Counted from the stretch's first letter, positions 44,287 to 54,762 are shown. The stretch is 64,000 bases of DNA from an uncultured Prevotellaceae bacterium (GCA_902779455.1 CACZBS010000025.1:1-64000), one strand, 5' to 3'. Numbers and translations are program-made. Notes: generated by a model from the letters alone, not told the origin.

Positions 44287-47200
44287 ATGAATAGACATTT
44301 GCAACGATTCGGCTTCTGTCTTGGACTACTGCTCATGTTCAGCGACTTGCCTCTAACGGCACAGAAGCTGGACAAGCAGGTTACCATCAAGGCACAGAAC
44401 GAAGCACTTACAAAAGTGTTCAAGCAGATTGAGACGAACACCAGCTACAAGGTGCTCTACGTCACTGAAGACTTGAAGAACATCCGAGTCTCAGGCACAT
44501 TCAGCAGCGATGACATTAGCGACCTGATGACCAAAGTACTGCAAAGCACAAAGCTCTACTACATCATCGACGGCTCGTTCGTCACCGTCACTAAGACCAA
44601 GCCGTCAGACGGTCCGAAGCTCGACAACTACGACAATGCTGCCGATGCCTACATGCTCAGCGGAAAGGTCGTCGACGAGAACGGCGTCGTGCTTCCCGGC
44701 GTAAGCGTTTTTATAGTTGGCACCAAGATGGGAACCACAACCGATGCCAACGGTCAGTACTCCATCAAGGTGCGCCCTACAGATGTGCTCCGCTTCACAT
44801 TCATTGGCTACAAGGAGAACATTGCCAGTGTGAAGGGACAGAAGACCATCAACGCCTCGATGCGACCCGATTCGCAACAGCTGAAGGAGGTGCAGGTGGT
44901 GGCATTCGGAACGCAGAAGAAGGAGAGTGTTGTCGGTGCCATTACGACCGTCCGCCCTATGGACCTGAAAACTTCAAACAGCGACTTCACCGCTGGCTTT
45001 GCCGGAAAGATTGCAGGTGTCATCGGATGGCAGACGGGCGGTATGCCGGGTGCCCTCACCGAAGGTGAGATGAACACGAAGTTCTACATCCGAGGCATCA
45101 CCTCATTCCAAACCAACGCCAACACCGACCCACTCATCCTGCTCGACGGCGTTGAGACATCGAAGCTCGAGCTCTCGCGCCTGCAGCCAGAGGACATCGA
45201 GTCGTTCTCGGTCATGAAGGACGCCTCGGCCACAGCCATGTACGGTGCCCGCGGTGCCAACGGCGTCATCCTCGTCACCACGAAGAAGGGTGAGGAAGGC
45301 AGCGTCTACACCGCAACACGCTATGAATGCATCGTTTCGTCGCCTACCTCGAATATCGACGTTGTTGACCCTATCAACTATATGAAATACTACAATCAGG
45401 CCATCTTCGGCCGCACCGCTTCGAGCACGCCGAAGTACAGTGTCGAACGCATCCAGCGCACCGCATCGGGCAAGTATCCCTCATGGGTCTATCCCGCCAA
45501 CGACTGGTACGACATTTTGTTCAAAAACCAGTCAGTCAACCACCACGCAGGCGTCAACATCCGAGGCGGTTCAGAGAAGGTACAGTACTACGCTTCAGTC
45601 AACTTCAACCACGACGAGGGCATGATTAAGACCGATAAACTAAACGACTTCTCATGTAATATCGTGAACAACGAGATTCAGTATCGCGTCAACCTGAATA
45701 TCGACCTGACGGCTGGCATCAAGCTTGTGCTAAATTCCTCGGCTACACTGGATAAGAATCACGGCCCTGTGGAAAGCCAGACAGAAGCTTACGCCTACGC
45801 ATTCAATGCTTCACCAGTAGACTTCGCTCCCACCTATCCTGGTGATGCCACCTACTCGTGGCCACACTTCCGATTCGGAACGACGGCCGCCGGCCCCTCG
45901 GAGACGAACATCAATCCATACGCCCTCATACAGCGCGGCTACAAGGATGCCACCCGATACAACACCATCAACCGCGGCGAGTACATTCAGAACCTCTCGA
46001 AGCTCGTCAAGGGACTAGAGCTGCGCCTCATCGCTTCGCATGTGCAGACCGGTCTCTACCAGACGCCTTTCGTCACTGGCCCATACTACTACTCGCTGGC
46101 AAACTACGACTTCGAGACTGGCAAGCACATGTTGCAGCCTTATTCTCAGAATGAATACAATGGACGCCGGACGCTGGAGGTGGACCGTTGGAACCAGAAG
46201 CACGAGGCCGAGACGCGCGTCACATACGAGGGGCGTATCTACCACACCGCTGCCTGGGACGACCACCAGACGGCCTTCACGGGCGTTGCACAGTGGTATG
46301 AGCGCAGCTTCGTGCCACAGGAGACCGATGTACTGGAGTCGATGCAGCAGCGCAACGTCACCTACAGCGGGCGTTTCTCATACGGCTACAAAGACCGTTA
46401 CTTTGTGGAGGGCAGTGCCGCCTACAATGGTTCAGAGCGCTTTGCCAAGAGCCACCGTATGGGTTTCTTTCCCTCCGTCGGTGCCGGATGGGTTATCTCG
46501 AGTGAACCCTGGATGCAGAGCCTCACGAAATATTACGTGCCTTTCCTGAAGATGCGTGCCTCGTGGGGAAAGGTGGGCAACGACGGTGTAATCCTAAAAC
46601 CACGTTACGTCTACCTGCCCAGCATCTCAAATATCGCAGATTACAGCGAATCGGCTCCGGAGCTCTACCAGCACGACGTGCGTGCCGACCTGCGTCCAAC
46701 CGTCAATGGAACTCTTTTCCGAAACCTGGTGGTGGCTTATCCCAACGATGAGATTCTCTGGGAGATTGCCGAGGACTACAACCTCGGACTCGAGGCTAAG
46801 TTGTTCGGCGGACTCATCGAGATGCAGGCCGACTTCTACAAGAGCTTCCGCCACAACATCCTGTCGCAGCGCGTCAACATTCCCACATCGATGGGTATCG
46901 AGATTGCCCCGTTAGACAACGTTGGTAAGACATACTCTCGTGGTGTTGACCTCTCAGCTAAGATACAGCACCAATTTAGCGAAGACCTTTGGTTCATTCT
47001 TAATGGTACACTTACATATAATAAGGTTACCTATAAGGAAATAGAGGAAGCCACGGGCAAGCCTTCCTATCAGCGCAAGATAGGTAAGGAGATTAGCCAA
47101 GCTATGGGTTACATCGCAGAGGGTCTGTTCAAGGATCAAGCAGAAATTGACAACTCGCCCCACCAAGATGGCGACGTTCAGCCTGGTGATATTAAGTATC

Positions 47201-47781
47201 GTGACCTTAACGGTGATGGCCTTATCGACGTCAACGATGCCACATTTATCGGATTCCCAGAAACACCACGACTCATCTATGGTTTCTCCGCTTTCGTCAA
47301 CTGGAAGAACCTGGAGTTCTCTTGCAGTTTCCAAGGCTCTGGTAAGCGCACATTCTTCATCGACCCGATGAAGGTAAGTCCATTCTACAACAACCATGCC
47401 ATGCTGCAAGCCATCGCCGACAGTCACTGGTCAGAAAATTGCCAGGAAGATCATCCCTTCTGGCCTCGTCTGACTCCCTATAGCATCTCTTACCACAACC
47501 CCTACGAGGACTGGTACAACAAGGACAACGCAGAGACCCGCAAAAGCACCTACTTCATGAACGAGTGCCGTTTCCTGCGCTGCACGCAGCTGGGCATCGC
47601 CTACAACCTGCCGCGCAAGCTCATCAACAAGTGGAAGATGAAGAACATTAAGATCTCATTACTCACTAACAACCCATTCTGCTTTACCAACTTTAAGCTG
47701 TGGGATGTGGAATTGGGAGAGAATGGCTTCAAGTACCCCATACAGAAGACCTACTCAGTAGCATTGCAAGTTAACTTCTAA
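44287..47781 (+). CDS. SusC-like TonB-dependent receptor with STN signalling domain
   Basis: The 1164-residue receptor has a signal peptide (LLLMFSDLPLTAQ) and a secretin/TonB short N-terminal domain (QVTIKAQNEALTKVFKQIET...VLQSTKLYYIIDGSFVTVTK, about 30-105). A carboxypeptidase-like domain (SGKVVDENGVVLPGVSVFIV) follows, with the plug (FYIRGITSFQTNANTDPLIL, SVMKDASATAMYGARGANGV) and the barrel (ending YSVALQVNF). The STN domain contacts FecR-type anti-sigma factors, and such a gene lies at 53504-54754. It therefore imports a ligand and probably signals its presence. Confidence 0.95.
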   Translation: MNRHLQRFGFCLGLLLMFSDLPLTAQKLDKQVTIKAQNEALTKVFKQIETNTSYKVLYVTEDLKNIRVSGTFSSDDISDLMTKVLQSTKLYYIIDGSFVTVTKTKPSDGPKLDNYDNAADAYMLSGKVVDENGVVLPGVSVFIVGTKMGTTTDANGQYSIKVRPTDVLRFTFIGYKENIASVKGQKTINASMRPDSQQLKEVQVVAFGTQKKESVVGAITTVRPMDLKTSNSDFTAGFAGKIAGVIGWQTGGMPGALTEGEMNTKFYIRGITSFQTNANTDPLILLDGVETSKLELSRLQPEDIESFSVMKDASATAMYGARGANGVILVTTKKGEEGSVYTATRYECIVSSPTSNIDVVDPINYMKYYNQAIFGRTASSTPKYSVERIQRTASGKYPSWVYPANDWYDILFKNQSVNHHAGVNIRGGSEKVQYYASVNFNHDEGMIKTDKLNDFSCNIVNNEIQYRVNLNIDLTAGIKLVLNSSATLDKNHGPVESQTEAYAYAFNASPVDFAPTYPGDATYSWPHFRFGTTAAGPSETNINPYALIQRGYKDATRYNTINRGEYIQNLSKLVKGLELRLIASHVQTGLYQTPFVTGPYYYSLANYDFETGKHMLQPYSQNEYNGRRTLEVDRWNQKHEAETRVTYEGRIYHTAAWDDHQTAFTGVAQWYERSFVPQETDVLESMQQRNVTYSGRFSYGYKDRYFVEGSAAYNGSERFAKSHRMGFFPSVGAGWVISSEPWMQSLTKYYVPFLKMRASWGKVGNDGVILKPRYVYLPSISNIADYSESAPELYQHDVRADLRPTVNGTLFRNLVVAYPNDEILWEIAEDYNLGLEAKLFGGLIEMQADFYKSFRHNILSQRVNIPTSMGIEIAPLDNVGKTYSRGVDLSAKIQHQFSEDLWFILNGTLTYNKVTYKEIEEATGKPSYQRKIGKEISQAMGYIAEGLFKDQAEIDNSPHQDGDVQPGDIKYRDLNGDGLIDVNDATFIGFPETPRLIYGFSAFVNWKNLEFSCSFQGSGKRTFFIDPMKVSPFYNNHAMLQAIADSHWSENCQEDHPFWPRLTPYSISYHNPYEDWYNKDNAETRKSTYFMNECRFLRCTQLGIAYNLPRKLINKWKMKNIKISLLTNNPFCFTNFKLWDVELGENGFKYPIQKTYSVALQVNF

Positions 47782-47802
47782 AGAGAGAAAGGAGATACGA
47801 CT

Positions 47803-49788
47803 ATGAATAAGAACAATTTCAAACAATATCTGTCGACCGCTGTCGCATTGACGGCTTTCTGCCTGCCATTGATGACCTCTTGCAGCGATGACTATCTTGA
47901 TGTGGTTCCTGTGAACGACATTACCACGATTGAGAGCACATTCGAGAAACGTGTCGACGCTGAACAGTGGCTGCAGACGTGTTATGTCTTCATGACCATC
48001 TATTCGGCTGAGGAGCTGCACAACCCCGCCTACCTCGGGGCCGACGAGTTCTGCGGTGGCGACTATATCCGCAAGAATGAGCCGGAATATGCCGAGGCCC
48101 TCGGCATCGGCGACGGCTTGCAGGGTAGCAATGCACCACTCTGCAACGTGTGGCACAAGAACCGCTACTTCGCCGCGCTACGCTACTGCAACATCTTCCT
48201 TGAGAACATCATGAATGTATACAACATGGATGACATGGAGAAACACCTATGGAAGGCTGAGGTGCAGGCGGTCAAAGCTTTCTATTATTTCGACATGATG
48301 CGACGCTACGGCCCCATCATCCTGGTAAACCAGAACATCCCGACGAATGCCTCTATGGACGAGATGCAGCAGCCCCGAAGACCCATCCCCGAGGTGGTGG
48401 ACACCATCGTGAAACTTTGCGACGAGGCCATGCCCTATTTGCCACACCGCTTTGAAAAGTCGGCAGACCGCATTGCCTACTTCAACAAAGAGGCCTGCGC
48501 CACGGTCAAGGCCCTGACGCTGCTCTATGCCGCCTCACCGCTGTTCAACGGCGCACAGGCTTTCGCAAAAATGCAGAACAAGGACGGCGAGCTGCTCTTC
48601 CCCACCTACGACAAGGAGCGCTGGCACAAGGCCGCCGTGGCTGCCGACGAGGCCCTTCAAATCGCACGTGAGGGCGGTATCGACATCTATTCGGGAACGC
48701 TCGACCAACCGACATCATTGCTGAACACCATCTGGGACTGCGAATATCCCTGGTCGGGCGGTAAGCCCAACGGATGGAGCAACACCGAGGCCATTATGAC
48801 CATACGCCCATCATGGAGCGACAACAAGTCGATGTGGGGCGGCAACCCATACGACTATATGGCGATGGTATTCTGCCAGACAGGCGACTATACAACCATG
48901 AGCCGTGGCTGTCTGGGCGCCCCGATGAGCATGGTAGAGATGTACTACACCGACCACGGCCTGCCTATTGACGAGGACAAGGCCTGGATGCCTAACAAAT
49001 TTGCCATGAGCAAGGAGAACGACCAGCGCTACCGCAACGTGCTGCCCATGAATCAGGATGTGCTAAATCTGCACCGCCATCGCGAGCCACGCTTCTACGC
49101 CAGTATCGGCGGCGACCGCATGATGTGGTACAGGGCTGATCCCAATGTGGGCTACGTCAACGGCATCCTGATGCAGAACCGGCGCGGAGAATGGGCCGGT
49201 ACTCTTACACGCCGTATTGACGAGAATACGCCTCAGTGCATCACTGGCTACTGGGTAATCAAGAACACCAATCCCTCGGTGTGGTTGAGCTGGTATTGTG
49301 AGCGTGGTAGCAATATGCCGCTCATAACGATGCGAGTGCCGGAACTGCTGCTGGCCTCTGCAGAGGCTTGGAACGAATACCTCGACACTCCTGACGACCG
49401 CGTCTACGGTCCGCTCGATCAGGTGCGCAAGCGTGCCGGCATACTGCCCGTCCGCGATGCATGGACTAGCTATGCGAAGAATCCTGACAAATGCCGCACA
49501 CAGGCAGGCATGCGTGACATCATCCACCGTGAGTGGAACATCGAGTTTGCCTTCGAGGGACGACGCTTCTGGAACGTCCGCCGCTGGATGACGGCTCCGC
49601 AGGAACTGAACGCCCCGCAGTATGGATGGAACATTCTCGCTTCCGATCAGGACGGCTTCTACTGCAACTATCAAGGACCACGCGTGGTGTGGAAAAAACG
49701 TAACTTCACAGCTCCACGAGACTACTTTTTCCCCATCCGGGCCGAGGAAATTCTGATTTCCGGCGTTACCCAGAACCCAGGATGGTAG
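47803..49788 (+). CDS. SusD/RagB-like lipoprotein, third copy
   Basis: The 661-residue lipoprotein (LPLMTSCSDDYLDVVPVNDI, Cys near residue 27) has the SusD helices (AVKAFYYFDMMRRYGPIILV). C-terminal signatures include RVPELLLASAEAWNEYLDTP, IHREWNIEFAFEGRRFWNVR and PIRAEEILISGVTQNPGW. It lies 21 bases after the STN-type SusC and pairs with it. Confidence 0.95.
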   Translation: MNKNNFKQYLSTAVALTAFCLPLMTSCSDDYLDVVPVNDITTIESTFEKRVDAEQWLQTCYVFMTIYSAEELHNPAYLGADEFCGGDYIRKNEPEYAEALGIGDGLQGSNAPLCNVWHKNRYFAALRYCNIFLENIMNVYNMDDMEKHLWKAEVQAVKAFYYFDMMRRYGPIILVNQNIPTNASMDEMQQPRRPIPEVVDTIVKLCDEAMPYLPHRFEKSADRIAYFNKEACATVKALTLLYAASPLFNGAQAFAKMQNKDGELLFPTYDKERWHKAAVAADEALQIAREGGIDIYSGTLDQPTSLLNTIWDCEYPWSGGKPNGWSNTEAIMTIRPSWSDNKSMWGGNPYDYMAMVFCQTGDYTTMSRGCLGAPMSMVEMYYTDHGLPIDEDKAWMPNKFAMSKENDQRYRNVLPMNQDVLNLHRHREPRFYASIGGDRMMWYRADPNVGYVNGILMQNRRGEWAGTLTRRIDENTPQCITGYWVIKNTNPSVWLSWYCERGSNMPLITMRVPELLLASAEAWNEYLDTPDDRVYGPLDQVRKRAGILPVRDAWTSYAKNPDKCRTQAGMRDIIHREWNIEFAFEGRRFWNVRRWMTAPQELNAPQYGWNILASDQDGFYCNYQGPRVVWKKRNFTAPRDYFFPIRAEEILISGVTQNPGW

Positions 49789-49841
49789 GAGCTGGAATTG
49801 AGATTTGATAATGAATAATGGATAATTGAAAATTTGAGATT

Positions 49842-51230
49842 ATGAAACTAAGATATTTATTGTTCGGACTTATGGCCTGCGCCTTGTGGAGCTGCTCGGA
49901 TGACGACGAAGCGTTTGACTCAGGGCTAACACCCAGCGCGTTCCGTTTCAAGCCCATAACTGGGGGTGCTATCATGTACTATCAATTGCCTGACGACCCT
50001 GAGGTGACAGGTCTGTATGTGCGTTACAACGATGCATTCGGACTGCCAGTGACCCGCTCGGGCAGCACGGCAAACGACTCTCTTATCCTGACGGGCTTCA
50101 ACGACGCCGTCAGCAATGTGCCCGCAGAGGTCTTTGTGCAACGGCGCAACCGTTCGGAGTCGACTCCCATTCCCGTAAGTTTCAGCACCGAGGATTCCGG
50201 TCCAGTGGCCTTTTTGAAGTCAGTGCAGGTGCTGAGCAACTGGGAGGGCTTCACCCTGATGTACAGCACTCCAGAATATGCCGAAGGGCTGGTGAACGTG
50301 TTCTATCTCGGCAAGGATCCTCAGACTGGCGGGCCGGATACGCTGTTAATCAGCAGCTTCACCCTCGACGAGGCCTCGTTTGACGAGACCATTTCGTTCA
50401 AGGTGAAGCAGCAGGTACTGAAGCCGACGGTTGTCATACGCACCGAAGACTTCCGAGGCAACCGCATTGCAGAGAAGTGCTTTGACGGGGTGGAGTTCCT
50501 GGAACAAGCAATGATGCCGCCGTCGCAGTTCGACTTCTATTGTGCGGTCGCCATGGAAGAGGATCACGAGTATTCGGACGGAGACTTTTGGAATTTCACG
50601 CACATAGGCCCGGGCCAGCTGTTCGACGGCGATTGCTTAGGCACGAAAGCCATTGAGAATCATGGTTTGAATACTTTCGTGGCCGGGCCCAATGCCTGCG
50701 GACCTGACCCCTTCCCCATGTATCTTGACTGTCGGCAAAACCGTATCATAGCAGGCGTGCGCCTGTATAATGCCCTCTATACAGACTACACCCAGCAGGA
50801 TTACCAGTGGAACGGATCCTGGGGGCATGCCGTGATGATGCCTTGCGACGTAACGCTTTATGCCGCATACGACGATGGTGACACCACACCATTAGAGGAA
50901 AAGAACATGGAAAATCTGAAGTGGAAGCGCGTGTCGTCGTTCTATCAAGACCCCGACCTGGCCAATGCGGCACGCTGGTGCCCCTGGACTTTCCCCAATG
51001 CAGGATGGAACAGCGGTTTCACCACTGTGCAAGACATGGAGGCACACGGACCTGAATACATGGAAATGGTCGTTTCGGCTGCCGGTCAGGGTGAAGGCTA
51101 TCGCTACCTGAAGATTGTGGTGAACAATACTTTCAATGCAGCCGGTGACCGTTGGGATGTTGACATGTGCAACAACGATGCTCACATGATAACATTCTGC
51201 GAACTGGAAGTTTACACTAAAAAAGACTGA
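49842..51230 (+). CDS. Surface lipoprotein with DUF4959/DUF5126/DUF5000-like domains
   Basis: The 462-residue lipoprotein (LMACALWSCSDDDEAFDSG, Cys18) has an Ig-like N-terminal domain (FKPITGGAIMYYQLPDDPEV), a second beta domain and a C-terminal discoidin-like domain (about 240-460, with GAHVMMP-like strands and a final ITFCELEVYTKK). This order is typical of lipoproteins that follow SusD in glycan-uptake loci and help bind ligand at the surface. Domain names are by resemblance. A short AT-rich repeat (aatgaataatggataatt, about 49808-49830) precedes it. Confidence 0.7.
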   Translation: MKLRYLLFGLMACALWSCSDDDEAFDSGLTPSAFRFKPITGGAIMYYQLPDDPEVTGLYVRYNDAFGLPVTRSGSTANDSLILTGFNDAVSNVPAEVFVQRRNRSESTPIPVSFSTEDSGPVAFLKSVQVLSNWEGFTLMYSTPEYAEGLVNVFYLGKDPQTGGPDTLLISSFTLDEASFDETISFKVKQQVLKPTVVIRTEDFRGNRIAEKCFDGVEFLEQAMMPPSQFDFYCAVAMEEDHEYSDGDFWNFTHIGPGQLFDGDCLGTKAIENHGLNTFVAGPNACGPDPFPMYLDCRQNRIIAGVRLYNALYTDYTQQDYQWNGSWGHAVMMPCDVTLYAAYDDGDTTPLEEKNMENLKWKRVSSFYQDPDLANAARWCPWTFPNAGWNSGFTTVQDMEAHGPEYMEMVVSAAGQGEGYRYLKIVVNNTFNAAGDRWDVDMCNNDAHMITFCELEVYTKKD

Positions 51231-51235
51231 GAACT

Positions 51236-52753
51236 ATGAAGACAATCATAAAATTAACAGCCATACTTACTGTGGCACTGCTGATGGCTGGCTGCGGTGA
51301 GAGTTTAGAGGACACCTACAAGGATTACTCAGGCGATGGTACCTCCATCCGCTATACGGGCCGGTGCCGCAACATCAGCGTAACGGGTGGCTGGCAGCGC
51401 ATCGTGGTCAACTGGACCAACAACGTAGATCCCATCATCAAGAATGTGAAAATCGTGTGGAAGTTTGAGGATGAGGCTGATTCGGTCTACCTGCCGGCAG
51501 GCACCACAGAGTACAGCATTGACCACATCGGCAGCGAACCGCTTGGCGACCGCAGCTTCGAGATTACCCTCTGCTCCGTCAGCGCACAGGGGATAGAGTC
51601 GCTCTCAGACATCGTCTACGGGCGTCCGTATACTTATACACATGAAGAGGTGCAGGCCTTCAACCGTCTGGTGTCCTCGGCTTATAAAATTCACGACCGT
51701 GTGGTGCTAACGTTTCTTCCCTGGCAGGAGGGCATCAGCGAAGCCCACCTGACCTATACGAAGTCCGACGGTTCGCAGGGACACCTTGAACTGACTCCCG
51801 AGCAGGTGGCACAGGACTACTACATGTTGGAAGACCACGTGGATAACTCAAAGCCCATCGTGGTTTACCGTACGGCCAAGCTGGAGACCTGCGTCGACGA
51901 GATAGAGTTTCAGCCCTTTGAGTTTGACGACAGCCGAGTGTTCAACTCCGATTTCATTGAGGACCTCCGGCGACAATTCGGCTTCGACGAGATTCCCGAT
52001 GGATGGGTCGAGCAGCAGAAGGTACTCTATCTTGACGCCAAAAGCTATAACTCATTCATCGACCTGCTTAATTTCCCCAACCTAAAGAAAATCGTGCTCG
52101 GGTCGCGACGCTACTTTCCGGAATCGGAGGTCGACGACGAGGAGTATGCACAGAATGTGGTCATGGATGCCGATGGCAGCAACTTCGCCTTGCAGGTGAT
52201 GCACGAACTGAACGGACTGACCGTGGAGCGCTACAATAAGCATTATCCCCAGTTGGAGGTGACTGATTTCTTCACCGAGATGGGACAGCCCAAGGAGCCC
52301 GTTAAGAAACTGATTGACCTGACTGGCAAGACGTTCACAGTGGATCCCGAGGATGAGATGGGCTATAACTCACACCTCGACCGTCTGACGGATGGTGACT
52401 ACAGCACCTTCTGGCAGCCACGCAGCACCTCAGAAGCCTATCAGTATCAGTTGAGCCTGGATCTCGGAGAAGTGAAGACTGTGAGAGGCGTAAAAATCGT
52501 GCAGCGCAATTGGGAGAACGAACAAGAGCAGATGGTGGCCCCGAAGTCGTGTAGAATTCTCGTGTCGGAGAATGGTGCCGAATGGTACTATGCCACCTAT
52601 CTGGAGAACTACCCATTGGGTGCTGCCAACGGCGAAATGAACTACATTGACTTCCCATTCGCCTTCCCTGCTAGGTTCGTGATGCTGATGGTGCCCTCAG
52701 GCTTCTATTTCACGCTTAACTTTACGTCATTGGCCGAAATCTCTCTCTATTAA
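51236..52753 (+). CDS. Surface lipoprotein with DUF4998 and F5/8-type C domain
   Basis: The 505-residue lipoprotein (ALLMAGCGESLEDTYKDYSG, Cys near residue 21) has a DUF4998-like first half (YTGRCRNISVTGGWQRIVVN, VDPIIKNVKIVWKFEDEAD). The C-terminal discoidin domain (about 375-505) has HLDRLTDGDYSTFWQPRSTS and LSLDLGEVKTVRGVKIVQRN. It lies five bases after the previous gene and completes the second SusCD operon. Discoidin domains commonly bind sugars, so a glycan ligand is likely but not specified. Confidence 0.78.
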   Translation: MKTIIKLTAILTVALLMAGCGESLEDTYKDYSGDGTSIRYTGRCRNISVTGGWQRIVVNWTNNVDPIIKNVKIVWKFEDEADSVYLPAGTTEYSIDHIGSEPLGDRSFEITLCSVSAQGIESLSDIVYGRPYTYTHEEVQAFNRLVSSAYKIHDRVVLTFLPWQEGISEAHLTYTKSDGSQGHLELTPEQVAQDYYMLEDHVDNSKPIVVYRTAKLETCVDEIEFQPFEFDDSRVFNSDFIEDLRRQFGFDEIPDGWVEQQKVLYLDAKSYNSFIDLLNFPNLKKIVLGSRRYFPESEVDDEEYAQNVVMDADGSNFALQVMHELNGLTVERYNKHYPQLEVTDFFTEMGQPKEPVKKLIDLTGKTFTVDPEDEMGYNSHLDRLTDGDYSTFWQPRSTSEAYQYQLSLDLGEVKTVRGVKIVQRNWENEQEQMVAPKSCRILVSENGAEWYYATYLENYPLGAANGEMNYIDFPFAFPARFVMLMVPSGFYFTLNFTSLAEISLY

Positions 52754-52830
52754 AAGAACACATTGAATGGTTAGAAATAATACCAAGAATTTATGAAAGG
52801 CCAGGAATTCCTCATCATAAAAGGGGAATT

Positions 52831-52868
52831 CGGGAGGGGGCAGCGGCCTCCTCCCTTTACTGCTTTTT
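52831..52868 (+). terminator. Likely terminator of the second SusCD operon
   Basis: A G/C hairpin (gggaggggg cagcgg cctcctccc) followed by ttt and then ctttttgg lies 80 bases after the stop codon. Confidence 0.5.
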
Positions 52869-52922
52869 GGCTCTTGGAATGAAAAAATCAATCAACAGTA
52901 TATCTAAATCAAGGAAATTTTG

Positions 52923-52930
52923 TATCTTTG
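52923..52930 (+). promoter_or_regulatory. Promoter -7 box of the ECF sigma gene
   Basis: TATCTTTG lies 46 bases before the ATG at 52976. Because the box occupies 52923-52930, an upstream TTG start at 52928 is impossible. Confidence 0.65.
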
Positions 52931-52975
52931 TCGGCGAATCAACGCGACACCAAAGGCAAAACTAAAGACGGCACA

Positions 52976-53473
52976 ATGAGCAAAGAGCATGACTTTGAGC
53001 GGTTCTACCGCGAACACTATGATGCCCTCTTCTACTACGCACTACGCTTGGTAGACGAGGGTGAGGCTTGTCGCGACATTGTGAGCGAGGCTCTGGAACA
53101 AATCTGGACAAAGATTGACGTCATTGCTCCGGAAAAGATGAAGAATTTCGCCTATTCCACCGTCCACCATATTTGCGTTGACCACGTGCGCCACCAGATG
53201 GCTGCCAGCCGATACGTCGCCTTCTATCTGCAACTTTATAGCCGTCAGGTGAACGACGACGAATGGGAGGAGCACGAACGACTCATCAACACCGTCGTCG
53301 GTCTGATGGACAAGCTCAGCCCTCGCACCCGATACGTTCTGGAACAGTGCTACTTCCATAGGAAGCGCTATGCTGAGGTCGCTTCGGAAATGGGCATCAC
53401 GATCAGCGGTGTGAAGAAGCATATCGTCACTGCATTGAAGACATTAAGGGCCGAAATGGCTAAAAAATACTAA
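52976..53473 (+). CDS. ECF-type RNA polymerase sigma-70 factor
   Basis: From the ATG at 52976 the product is 165 residues. Region 2 is FERFYREHYDALFYYALRLV...IVSEALEQIWTK (about 7-45). Region 4 is LDKLSPRTRYVLEQCYFHRK...VASEMGITISGVKKHIVTAL (about 107-155). It belongs to the Bacteroidetes ECF group usually paired with FecR. Together with the FecR gene 30 bases downstream, it probably controls the STN-type SusC operon just upstream. Confidence 0.93.
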   Translation: MSKEHDFERFYREHYDALFYYALRLVDEGEACRDIVSEALEQIWTKIDVIAPEKMKNFAYSTVHHICVDHVRHQMAASRYVAFYLQLYSRQVNDDEWEEHERLINTVVGLMDKLSPRTRYVLEQCYFHRKRYAEVASEMGITISGVKKHIVTALKTLRAEMAKKY

Positions 53474-53503
53474 TAACCGGAAAGCACGGGTGTACAAACT
53501 GCA

Positions 53504-54754
53504 ATGAATAACGACATTAACAATAGAATGACTACGAATAACAATCAAAATAAACAGACTCAAGAGGATCTGCTCATGCGACTGGTGGACATGATGGACG
53601 AAGGCCACCAGCTGACTGACGAGGAGATGGCCCTGCTGGCTGCCAACGATGAAGCCGTTGAAATCTACATGCAGCTTAGCGCCATGAAGCATGTGGTTGG
53701 CACGCCTGAACCTCTTGCCGGAGCACCGCTGCACATGTCTAAGGCTGAAGATGATGGCGGCGAAGCTCGGAGAACTGACCATACGGAGGAAGCCAAGGAC
53801 GACGAGAGCGGGTCGGCGAAGCTGGTCGCGGGGAGCATCCGAAACTGGATGTGGCCCGTTCTGGCGGCGGCCGCAGTCCTTTTGGCGCTGGTTGTCATCA
53901 CTCAGCCGCGCCACACCGAGGCTAATGGAGGTCAAGACCTGCTGCTGGCTTATGAGCACACGGAGAAGCCTGACGGCATCATCCTCAAGACCACCACAAC
54001 TCAGCCGATAGACATCACGAAGAAAAAGAACAGGCTGACGCGGGCTCGTCTGATTAAGAACAAGGAGCAACTGGTGCTTGACTATCAGACGCCGGCCGGA
54101 ACGAACTACAGCATCAACCACACGGTGCAAGCCGACACTATTGAGGTGCCCTGTGGAAAGGACTTCAAGCTGATTCTTGCTGACGGCACCGAGGTATGGC
54201 TCTATGCCGACTCACGTCTCATCTATCCGGCTCAGTTCGTGGGCGATGAGCGTCGTGTCTTCCTCGACGGCGAGGCTTATTTTCGCGTCGCAAAGGACAG
54301 TGAGCATCCCTTCATCGTGAGCACCGACCGCATGGAGGCTCGTGTGCTGGGCACCGAACTGAACGTGAACAGCCGCAAGAACCACGTGGCACTCATCACT
54401 GGCAGCGTCGAAGTGAGCACGGGCAACACTTCGCACCGGCAGCTGCTCGCCCCCGGCCAAAGCGCTTCGCTCGCCGACGGAGGCCGACTGATAGTGGAAT
54501 GCGAGAATATGGAGTCGTACGTCTATTGGCGCAATGGTTACATCTACTTTGATGACGCCACGCTGACGGAAATAGCTCAGCAGTTGGGCAGATGGTTCAA
54601 TGTTGACGTCGAGGTGAAAAACGCCCAGAAGCAGCACCTCCGCCTTCACTTTCTCTACAAGCGCAGCGACAGCATGAAGCGCGTGGTCAGCATTCTGAAC
54701 AACTTCGGTGAGTTCAAGGCCGAATATTCGAACAACTGCCTCAGAATCAAGTAG
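53504..54754 (+). CDS. FecR-family anti-sigma factor
   Basis: The 416-residue protein has an N-terminal cytoplasmic part that would bind the sigma factor and one membrane helix (WMWPVLAAAAVLLALVVIT, about 120-138). The periplasmic FecR domain (GKDFKLILADGTEVWLYADS, RRVFLDGEAYFRVAKDSEHP) is followed by a C-terminal DUF4974-like STN-interacting domain (IYFDDATLTEIAQQLGRWFN). It transmits ligand occupancy from the STN-type SusC to the sigma factor. It immediately follows the sigma gene. Confidence 0.93.
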   Translation: MNNDINNRMTTNNNQNKQTQEDLLMRLVDMMDEGHQLTDEEMALLAANDEAVEIYMQLSAMKHVVGTPEPLAGAPLHMSKAEDDGGEARRTDHTEEAKDDESGSAKLVAGSIRNWMWPVLAAAAVLLALVVITQPRHTEANGGQDLLLAYEHTEKPDGIILKTTTTQPIDITKKKNRLTRARLIKNKEQLVLDYQTPAGTNYSINHTVQADTIEVPCGKDFKLILADGTEVWLYADSRLIYPAQFVGDERRVFLDGEAYFRVAKDSEHPFIVSTDRMEARVLGTELNVNSRKNHVALITGSVEVSTGNTSHRQLLAPGQSASLADGGRLIVECENMESYVYWRNGYIYFDDATLTEIAQQLGRWFNVDVEVKNAQKQHLRLHFLYKRSDSMKRVVSILNNFGEFKAEYSNNCLRIK

Positions 54755-54762
54755 CGCTGAAG

